From Phialocephala subalpina (lineage: Eukaryota; Ascomycota; Leotiomycetes; Helotiales; Mollisiaceae): 17,433 nt of DNA. The notes beneath the pieces were generated by a model that saw only the letters and a program-made list of their open reading frames with translations, ran no database searches and was not told where the DNA came from. Location: NCBI GenBank assembly GCA_900073065.1, contig FJOG01000059.1, forward strand, positions 95,916 through 113,348, in the 5' to 3' direction. Shown piece by piece: positions 10,419-17,433 of the stretch. The translations under genes and the position numbers were made by a program. Position 1 is the stretch's first letter, and each line of letters begins with the position of its first letter.

Positions 10419-10825
10419 TTGCTGTGGGAGGGGCATAACCTCGAGGTACGTTTTTGAAATATCTGGGTTTCTGATATCCGAACTTAGCGGAATCGGTCAT
10501 CCTCCCATAAGAAATGATCAAATATTGCTCATTTAGATGTCTGAAATTACTTTTGAGTTTTGTCTCTCTCGAAGCGTAATGGGACGTGGGGCATTGTCCG
10601 ATGGAACAAAGTCTCCATTTGAAACTTGCCAAGTGGTAAGAAGTAGGACTTGGAAGACTTCAAGTCCTCTATGGGTTCGTTTGCTTACTACTGGGCTATT
10701 TTTGCACCGGACGGACCTGATGGCCGCAATGTTCTAGAGACATCACGTCGCTAATCTGATGGGGGCTCGCTTGGAGATTTCTCATAAACCGTCAACCCAA
10801 TGACACGTCAATCATCTCTTAAAGT
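10419..10825. other. gene-free region between UNC93-like gene and its decayed tail copy
   Basis: No intact gene. One stretch, 10647-10757 plus, reads for about 36 codons as protein-like sequence containing FAYYWAIFAPDGPDG before a TAA. It has no start, and its upstream frame is closed by TAG just before the first codon. It may be a gene remnant or chance. Confidence 0.45.
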
Positions 10826-11010
10826 GCTTGTGGAGATTGGTATTATGTCAGGGGATAGAGGATTGAAGATGGAGATATCTTTGGCTTCAAGGGCGGAGGT
10901 GACTGCTAGTGACGTTTGATTTGAAGGAGTGGGTCCCTGAGACGTTGAAGGAAGCGGAATAGGTACGGAGGTACGCTCATCTCAGCTTCACTATGTGAAC
11001 ATCCGAATTT
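10826..11010 (+). pseudogene. decayed copy of the UNC93-like gene's last exon and 3' flank
   Basis: Collinear with 10321-10482 of the intact gene. The offset is 510 bases up to GGGGATAG (10341 and 10851), then 513 at GGGCGGAGGT (10378 and 10891), then 525 at GAGGTACG (10443 and 10968), and still 525 at ATCCGAA (10476 and 11001). The translated tail keeps EIG, GDR, a Leu-Ala and RAEV-ASD in order, then stops with TGA at 10917-10919. The first shift of 3 bases preserves frame. No upstream exon or start exists, so it cannot make a transporter. The similarity runs past the stop codon into the flank, so this is a DNA segment duplication. Alignment was by eye. Confidence 0.75.
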
Positions 11011-11019
11011 TTGAGAATG

Positions 11020-11510
11020 AGTTGACCACACATGTAACCATGGCTGATTTATTGGCCATAAACAGTTTAATTGAATGTGAAAGAATTGATGGAAATTTCT
11101 GGATCTTCTCCTTCCACGTTGCGTGGCGGTCAAGTGAGAAATGACGTGGAGAGGGCCTAGGTTGCAGATCTGTGGTACAGAACCAGGATCGGTATCGTGA
11201 GAGGGTGCAGCTGCCGCATTTGTAGGTTATGCTGACTTCAATTGCAAGGGGTGATGCAGCCTTGCGGTTCGCCCACCTCTCAACGTCTTTCATGCATATG
11301 CACATTGCCACCAGACGCCACAACCACCGCCACAGCCCTGCTCGCCATCCAGCAGCCGACAGCTTGGAGGCAATGTCGATTTGTCAGAACATCGATCTTT
11401 GCTTAGTATATCTTTGCTTCGTATTTAATGTTTGCCAAGCCCTTCGTTTTCGACGGTCCTTATTTTCTTTGGGCGCTCTTCCCGTTTACCTCTTCTGCTT
11501 CTAAGCAATC
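11020..11510. other. upstream region of the HET-domain gene
   Basis: About 490 bp without a supported gene. A C/A-rich stretch at about 11300-11360 and a T-rich stretch at about 11400-11490 precede the start codon at 11511, consistent with promoter and 5' UTR. Confidence 0.5.
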
Positions 11511-13772
11511 ATGGTCTACAGATATCAACCTCTAAAGTCAAGGAACAATGAGATCAGAGTTCTCAAGCTGCTGCCATCCGCGGACCAATCGGCAGCTATA
11601 TGCTGCGAGCTTGAGATTGTGTCACTGAATGACAATCCGATTTACAGCGCTTTATCGTACTGCTGGGCAGACCCACCGGATCCGAGGATAATCAAGTTGC
11701 ATGGGCATGATAGAGAAGTATGCATACAACTGGCTGATCCTGCGAAAGATGGCAAAAGATTACCGTTAAAGCCGATATACATACTGAGCATTTGGTAGGT
11801 TACTGGAAATCTTTACGAAGCGCTCGTTTCTGTACGCGACGAGAAAGACGCGACATGCTGGTGGATAGATGCTCTTTGCATCAACCAATACGACGTGGAA
11901 GAAAGAAGTCTCCAAATCTTTCGTATGACTGTTATTTACCGCACCGCATTTCATGTTGTTGCCTGGATTGGCTCTCGAACACCGGGCCAGCCAAATCTTG
12001 AACAATACCTCAACTACAGTGTGGCTCTGCTTCAATCGGACTGCGACGTTGATGTCCGGATCGGCCATTTCCACGATCTACTATCACGAAAGTACTGGAG
12101 ACGGATGTGGATTGTCCAAGAGATTTCAGTTGCGACCGACATTTGGATTGTATGCGGGAGCTCTTGGGTCAACTGGGATACACTTTGCCATGTTATCAGT
12201 CTGTTCGAAGAAGTGGAAAATGGAAGGGTACACGAAGCCAAGCGCCAGCATCGAGATTTCCCGCATGAGCTTGGAACCTGCACTTCGGGAAACACAACGC
12301 CAATGCAGTCGATCACAAAGTCAACAGAACAAGAGCTGATCCACGCGTATCAAGGTCTTCAGACATTCATCAACTTCAGAGATCTCGTGACCAAACAGAC
12401 TCCAATTAGCTTCCTAGAAGCTCTCAAGAAAACATCAGCATTTCTCGCCACAGACAATCGAGACAAGATCTATGCTTTGTTGGGCATCGTCTATGATGGC
12501 CGATCATTTGTTCCAAATCCAGACTACGACATCCTTCTCGATGACCTGAAGGCACAAATGGCGAGGAACTATCTTCAATCGACCAAGAACTTGGAAGTCA
12601 TTCTTGCTTGTGGACATCAGCAGATTCTGGATGGAACAGTCCCTTCTTGGACGCCTAATTGGCTCGACCTGGGACTTGAAGCTGATTATGCATTCTCCAA
12701 AGACCCAGCACGGAAGTTCAGAGCAGCTGGTGACTGGGCCTATATCCCTACGGTAGATAGATGGGATCCTAGGTATATTCGTGCGGAATGTCTGATATTC
12801 CAACAACTGGACGGTCTGAGTAGTGTGTATGGCAGGACACGGTCAACGAACGACTACCACGAAGGTCTCATTCAGCCCATCACGAAGAGCTATCCAGACC
12901 CTTACACCAAGCAGAGCCGAATTTCGATATGGAATATCAGAGAATATTCCAGCACTCGTGCAAGAACAATACGAGCACTCTTCGACTGCTTGACAGAAGG
13001 GCCCTCCCTCGAGACTATTTCTAAGACGAAATGGAGTTACTTGCGACACGGGGGCTCGAGACTTCTCTGGCTTTACTATGGTACAAAAACCTATCCATGC
13101 CCGTGGTACAAGTCAATCCTGGCTATCTACCAAGCAAAACGACGCTTCGATTCTACCGAATTGAGGCTTTGGCTCGAAGAGAACCGCGAATTTCTCATTC
13201 ACGGGAAAACATTCGAAAACCTTTGCAAGTCACAGAGCAGCCTGGGACATTGTCTTCCCGACTGGACTGCCATGCTTTTTCTAACAACCGTGTTGATTTT
13301 GATTCTTGCATTGCCAATTTGCGCGACATTTGTTCTATTTGGGTTAGCTAGCAACATAAAACAGTTTCGAGGCATAGGAAGTATCATTGGAAGCGCGTTG
13401 GGAGCTTGCGTGTCGCTTGTGCTTTTGGGTGTATATACTATGTGCTTTGGGTACTATGCAAATATCGCACAGCATCAAGAGAAAGTCCTGGAAAAGATGA
13501 ATAAATACATGAAGGAAAGACAGTTAAGGTTAGCGATCACGGTAGGTAGTCCAGGAGGTGGCTTTGGATGGGGTGGCCTCCTCGCTTTGGTGCCTGGGAG
13601 TGCGAGAAGAGGGGACTACCTGGCGATTTTGAAGGGTTGTAGCACGCCCGTGGTGTTGAGAGAGCAGGGAGACGGGTACCAAGTTATTGGAATGGTGTAT
13701 TTGAAAGAAGTTATGGGAGGAGAGTTAATGAAGTGGTCGACTGAAAGCTGGAAGAAATGTAAACTCTATTGA
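11511..13772 (+). CDS. HET-domain (heterokaryon incompatibility-type) protein with two C-terminal membrane segments
   Basis: Two exons, 11511-11717 and 11799-13772, joined in frame across an 81-bp intron (GTATGC...TAG); product 726 residues. The HET domain shows all three classic blocks: IYSALSYCWADP near 44-55, CWWIDALCINQYDVEERSLQ at 89-108 and YWRRMWIVQEI at 168-178. The family tail block, GDYLAILKGCSTPVVLRE, follows at 674-691. HET domains are TIR-related and in known systems trigger cell death after fusion of unlike hyphae; the partner here is unknown. Two strong hydrophobic segments at about 561-587 and 594-622 sit inside the C-terminal region. They are followed by a charged stretch (QHQEKVLEKMNKYMKERQ), so the protein may be membrane-bound. 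No NACHT or repeat domain is visible. The frame is intact, so the gene may be active. Confidence 0.92.
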
Positions 13773-13786
13773 CGTCAAGGATCGAG

Positions 13787-14140
13787 TTAAATGTATTTCT
13801 GAAATTCTGGATACCTCGACAAATGAGCTACCTGCAACATCATCTCCAATGCCTTCAACCCTTGTTGTGGAAATCTATTGCGGATTAACCGCGCAATAGG
13901 TGCTATGCGCTCAGGTTCCGCGGCGGCATCTGTAAATGTGCGTTCGGCCATCAAGTCATGTATGGCGTCTTCGAACGCACCCATAACTGTGGCATATTTT
14001 TCGCCGCTGGCATCGGTAATACTCATACCCGAAAGAACGTCTTTCATCCATCGTCTCAAATCTCTTGATCTTGTCAATGGCGTTATCACGGATGTGATCG
14101 ATCCTCTTTGGCGGCAGTCTTCACGTTCTCAGTATAGTAC
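13787..14140 (-). pseudogene. fragment of an unidentified gene
   Basis: The minus strand is open from just after a TGA (about 14130) down to TAA at 13787. The frame has a coding-like composition, for example KYATVMGAFEDAIHDLMAER and FPQQGLKALEMMLQVAH, and ends in FQKYI. No ATG begins the open part; the first usable codon nearby is GTG at 14089. Other frames just upstream also look protein-like (ENVKTAAKEDR at about 14101-14133; IDHIRDNAIDKIKRFE at about 14060-14107). This would fit frameshifts in a broken gene, or an unrecognised intron. Upstream the sequence becomes AT-rich, with no further exon. It lies just downstream of, and convergent with, the HET gene. Family not recognised. Confidence 0.4.
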
Positions 14141-14479
14141 CGACCGAGCTTGGTGTAGTGTATTAAGTAAAATAAGAATATTCGGAAAAGTAAATCTCGC
14201 TTGTTAAAATGGGATAAGTGCCTAAAAATTAGGCGAGATTGAGAGATATACAAATTTTTACTATAATTAATATTTAAAATTTTTATGCGAGTTGTCATTT
14301 TAATCGTACCCGGAATTTTACTCCAAGTTTAGTCACGTGAATGATTAGCCCAATTAGGCTTAAGGTTAGTACTCATGACAAATTCGTCCTCGAAAACACC
14401 AGTTTTAACAATCGAGTGTTTTTTTTGCTATATCTCCTTACAGCGGCAGGGAAACTTCTCTTACTCGTATCGAGAAGCA
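14141..14479. promoter_or_regulatory. AT-rich upstream region of the exchanger gene
   Basis: About 14200-14310 is clearly AT-rich. It contains a short hairpin (GCCTAA, 3-base loop, TTAGGC) at 14220-14234. The palindrome TCACGTGA at 14333-14340, an E-box core, lies about 140 bp before the chosen start codon at 14480. An in-frame ATG at 14375 also exists, but the residues it would add look unlike the family. Confidence 0.4.
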
Positions 14480-15870
14480 ATGGATCCTCTAGGCAGAATA
14501 AATGAGCATGACGACCTTCTGCCAGAAGCTCAAAGAGGCAGGCTACTCTCAAGAGACGGCAGTCTTTGCCTTCGATGGCTTGGAGACTTCTGTCGTTTGA
14601 CATGGTGTCTTATACCCAAAGTGTTCATTAACATACTCTTCGTGTTCGTTCCTTTGGGAATAATGGCAGGCATTCTTGCTTGGGACCCTAGGGTTGTTTT
14701 TATATTCAATATTTTGGCTCTCCTACCACTCGCGAAGCTGCTGTCTTCTACGTTGACAGTACTATCGGAAAGACTATACCCGTTGCTAGGAATCGTTCTA
14801 AAAGCCACAATTGGCAATTCAGTTCTGCTGATTGTAAGTTCACTGGCAGAGAATAACAAAATCGTGACTAATATATATACAGGTGAGTATCATAGCACTC
14901 ACAACCAACCATACTCAGATTGTTCAATTTAGTATGCTTGGAAGCATATTGGCCAACACGTTGCTTGTAAGGACATCACGGCATTTTCAGCATTTGGAAT
15001 ATATAATTAACACTAATTAACAAGGTTGTGGGGTTCTGTTTCCTCATCGCGGGAGTCAGGCACAGAGAGTCAATCATCAACACTACCTTTGCAACTACGG
15101 CATCTTCTATGATGTATGTGGCATCGGCATCTCTAGTTATCCCTGCAGCTCTCTTCGGAACCCAATGTAGGGCCAACTCCATCTGCGAGCAGAGCATTAT
15201 CAAACTCTCGCGCGGTATTGCGGTTATTCTGCTCATTCTCTTTGTTGTGTATCTAAATTTCCGGTTCAACTCGCATGCCGATCTGTTTGAAGGTCGTCCG
15301 ATTCAAGGAGGCGACAGACGGGAAGAAGTCGAGCAATCCTCATCTTTGGTGGCCGAAGGGGTAGTTATACTCCTATGCATGCCGCTCACAGCGGCCGCCG
15401 CATTTTTCTTGATAGGCGCGAGCGACTCGATTACTGAATCGTCACATATCAGCTCGAGGCTTCTCGGGTTGGTTCTTCTCCCACTCGTCGCAGAGGGACC
15501 GGAGCGTGTTGCTGCCATGACCGCTGCGTATCAAAACCATATGGACCACGCTCTCGACTTCGCCATTGGCCGTAGCATGCAGATTGCTTTGTTCGTCACG
15601 CCACTCCTAGTTCTGCTTGGATGGGCAATGCACATCAACGAGCCCATGACCTTACACTTCCAACCCTTTGAAACGGTCGCGCTCTTCTTAGGGGTGCTCA
15701 TGGTTACGAATCTCATTGGAGATGGCAAAAGCAATTACCTCGAGGGAGCGATATGTCTAGCAACGTAAGAAGTCTTTTCATGAGATTGCACGGCGGATTA
15801 AGGGACCCTTACTTACCATTATTGCACTAGCTACGTCATAATTGCCCTTGCATTTCAATTTCTTCCTTAA
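14480..15870 (+). CDS. Ca2+/H+ exchanger-like protein (CAX/VCX1 family) with altered ion-binding motifs
   Basis: Four exons: 14480-14833, 14883-14966, 15025-15764, 15831-15870. Introns are 49, 58 and 66 bp; all junctions keep frame; product 405 residues, the usual length for the fungal family. About 11 membrane segments follow a polar N-terminus, with a charged loop (GGDRREEVEQ, 241-250) between the halves. Family blocks are clear: FNILALLPLAKLLSS at 76-90, QFSMLGSILANTLLVVGFCF, IGRSMQIALFVTPLLVLLGW at 327-346 and DGKSNYLEG at 379-387. Normal members move Ca2+ into vacuoles in exchange for protons. Two core motifs are off. First repeat: GNSVLL at 112-117, where the family has GNAxEL, so the Glu is Leu116. 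Second repeat: AEGPER at 302-307, where the family has GNAAEH, although Glu306 is kept. Transport may be lost or changed. I preferred ATG 14480 to the in-frame ATG 14375 because the longer N-terminus crosses a T-rich, UTR-like stretch. Confidence 0.85.
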
Positions 15871-16252
15871 GGAGGCAAAGGCTATTTAGTGCTAGGTACG
15901 GAGTAATCCTAGGGAGATAATACCACGGCCGCCATACCGCCATACCACCGGCCCTCCCCTTTTACCAACCCTGCTTGACCTCTTTTGGCTCTGGAATCTT
16001 ATTGTCCTCAAAAGAACTCAATTCCAGGCCTGTAGGATGCACCAACTGACAGGTGAAAGTCTTCGCGTCCTCAGTAAATGTAGTACATCGTCTTAACTTA
16101 AGAAAACTAAAATCAATTACTAAAATGAATTACCAAAATGACGGTTCAAAATCAGGTCACATGTCGGTGCTTCAATTGCATACATAACAGCCAGAGCATA
16201 TGCAGTGCATGTGATGTGAAATACATAAGGCAATGATCTTGTTTATCTCATC
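15871..16252. other. intergenic region after the exchanger gene
   Basis: No gene seen. It should contain the 3' UTRs of the two convergent genes that flank it. A tandem 8-base repeat (GCCATACC twice) occurs near 15930-15946 inside a short GC-rich patch flanked by an imperfect inverted GGCCG/CGGCC pair. It could be a transposon-footprint edge, but I see no terminal repeats. Confidence 0.4.
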
Positions 16253-16612
16253 TTACACAGTCGAACCCTTAGCGCTCAGAAGATCAAAGGCACCGAGAGT
16301 CTCGGCAATTAGAAGTACAATGCTGTGATCTTTGTTGCCCATCACCTTCCGCCCAAGCCTATAAGCCGCTGCGCTGTCCTGAGTGAACTGGGCAGTGTGA
16401 TAGTGGTGATGCTGACTATTTTGCTGGTCGCTTTTCTCTCTACTGCTAGGGACCAGAGCGGTGCTATCAGGAGAGTCCTCATCAGATTCTGCCTCTTCGT
16501 GTTCCTCTCCGTCGTGATAATCACGCAAATGATTCTTGTCTTTCCGTATCATTTCCAAAGCGCTAACGGCGATAGCGGTACCAATGGCCGCCCTAACGAA
16601 ATGCGAGTTCAT
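16253..16612 (-). CDS. hypothetical protein, probably terminal exon of a larger gene
   Basis: Open frame of 119 residues starting MNSHFVRAAIGTAIAVSALEM. It has a small hydrophobic/Ala-rich helix (about 5-21), then an acidic Glu/Asp/Ser-rich stretch (about 34-48), a His-rich patch near 68-71 and a second Ala/Leu-rich region near the end. The arrangement of a small Ala/Gly helix followed by charged residues recalls repeats of large low-complexity fungal proteins (DUF3824-like), but I cannot assign it. A TAG lies in frame four codons before the ATG (the sequence AATAG just before could also be a splice acceptor), and within 40 bp the DNA becomes nearly pure A/T. The 5' part of a longer gene may thus have been lost. 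The plus-strand frame over the same bases is hydrophobic only because it complements this acidic one. Confidence 0.4.
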   Translation of the reverse strand: MNSHFVRAAIGTAIAVSALEMIRKDKNHLRDYHDGEEHEEAESDEDSPDSTALVPSSREKSDQQNSQHHHYHTAQFTQDSAAAYRLGRKVMGNKDHSIVLLIAETLGAFDLLSAKGSTV

Positions 16613-16651
16613 ATTATCGTGATCCTATTAATTGCTTAAGTGGCGCGGGCA

Positions 16652-17433
16652 AAAAGAATAGCATTAATATCTAATTTATCCTTCTAATTAAATAGGATTA
16701 TCTCCCTAATAAAATATTCTTATTAATTTATTTTAATTAAATAAAATTATTAATAATAATAAAAAGATTCAAAGAATAAAAATTATAATATAATATTATA
16801 TATAAAATTAATATATAATAATAATATTAAGAAAATAATAGGATTTTAATAAATAATAATAATTTATTTAAAATATATTTTATAATAATTTAAATTTTTC
16901 TTAATTAAATTTATAAATATAATAATAATTATATATTTATTTATAATATTAAATTAAATAAATATAAGAATTAAAAAATTTAATTTTAAATTTATATTTC
17001 TTTTCTTATTATAATTTATTATTTATGATTATAAATATATAATTTTTTATATTTTATAAATTTTATAAAATATTTAATTATTTCTATTAATAATATTACA
17101 AATACATTTTTATATATAATTAAAAATAAAATATTAATTATTTTTAATTATTAAAATTCTAATTTAATTTTCTAATAAAAATAATTTAATTTAAATTTAA
17201 TATAATCAAAAGAATTTACTTTGGATTATATTTATTTCTAAAGTTTTAAAATTAATATTTATATAAATTAAGAAATTATTAATCTTTTTATAATTTGTTT
17301 ATATATTTCTAAATATTATTATAATAATTATTAAAAAGAATTAAAAAAAATACAATAAATAAATTCATTAAAATTTAAAAAACTTTTAAGTAATTATTCG
17401 ATTTCTTTAATTCGAATAATATTAAATTAAAAA
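16652..17433. repeat. extreme AT-rich island (about 6% G+C)
   Basis: By hand count, about 46 of the 753 bases from 16681 to 17433 are G or C. All frames are closed by frequent stops, and no terminal repeat or coding remnant can be read. In filamentous ascomycetes such islands are usually transposon remains worn down by repeat-induced point mutation (RIP). Here too few C or G bases remain to test the usual CpA to TpA bias, and several CpA steps survive. Mitochondrial-derived or centromere-type DNA are the alternatives. The island continues past the right edge. Confidence 0.75.

Noticed and set aside
9843..10436. 197-codon open frame on the minus strand
   Set aside because: Shadow of the last exons and introns of the UNC93-like gene; its composition is Arg/Ser/Pro-rich with no motif.
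14220..14234. TTAGGC/GCCTAA as a telomere-like repeat
   Set aside because: Only a single inverted pair, not a tandem array, and fungal telomeres are usually TTAGGG.
14375..14479. Longer N-terminus for the exchanger from the ATG at 14375
   Set aside because: The extra 35 residues come from a T-rich, UTR-like stretch with an acceptor-like TTACAG and have no family resemblance; kept only as an alternative.
16325..16639. 104-codon hydrophobic plus-strand frame that looks like a membrane protein
   Set aside because: Hydrophobicity arises from complementing the acidic Glu/Asp codons of the minus-strand frame.
1..17433. CRISPR arrays, tRNA, rRNA, insertion sequences
   Set aside because: The DNA is eukaryotic; I found no regular spaced repeats, cloverleaf-like sequence, 5S rRNA-like sequence or intact transposase.

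Overview
The window looks like nuclear DNA of a filamentous ascomycete (Pezizomycotina). Genes are split by short introns of 47-87 bp with GT...AG ends, UTRs carry pyrimidine-rich stretches, a HET-domain gene is present, and the right end falls into an island of about 6% G+C. Such extreme AT islands would fit, for example, many Leotiomycetes, but the genus cannot be named from the sequence alone.

Layout, left to right. (1) 1-2235, minus: 5' part of a secreted copper radical oxidase (glyoxal-oxidase type, AA5) with two N-terminal WSC domains; the gene runs off the left edge. (2) 2236-3722: long gene-free stretch with a perfect CGG-N10-CCG palindrome and, at 3489-3620, a decayed second copy of the 3' end of the next gene. 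(3) 3723-5611, minus: type I Baeyer-Villiger/flavin monooxygenase, one intron. (4) 5612-6410: divergent promoter region. (5) 6411-7922, plus: NtaA/DmoA-type FMN-dependent monooxygenase (bacterial-luciferase-like fold), with a possible spliced in-frame upstream exon. (6) 8627-10418, plus: UNC93-like (DUF895) membrane transporter, six exons. (7) 10419-11510: gene-free, with a decayed copy of the UNC93-like 3' end. (8) 11511-13772, plus: HET-domain protein with two C-terminal membrane segments. (9) 13787-14140, minus: broken gene fragment. (10) 14480-15870, plus: Ca2+/H+ exchanger-like (CAX/VCX1 family) protein whose ion-binding motifs are altered. (11) 16253-16612, minus: 119-residue hypothetical protein, probably the end of a larger gene. 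(12) about 16652-17433: AT island without coding signal.

How the parts may work together: the left 10.4 kb holds two different flavin monooxygenases head-to-head, a membrane transporter next to them and a secreted oxidase beyond. This could be a small oxidative catabolic or detoxification cluster (extracellular oxidation, uptake or export, intracellular oxygenation). That is inference from adjacency only. No flavin reductase, hydrolase, synthase or pathway regulator is visible. The right 7 kb looks like accessory DNA: a self/non-self HET gene, gene fragments, an ion exchanger with degenerate motifs and AT-rich patches on both sides of it.

The most distinctive signals are the exchanger with a Leu in place of the first-repeat Glu and an AE replacing the second-repeat GN, and two independent decayed copies of gene 3' ends, each lying just downstream of the intact gene it came from.
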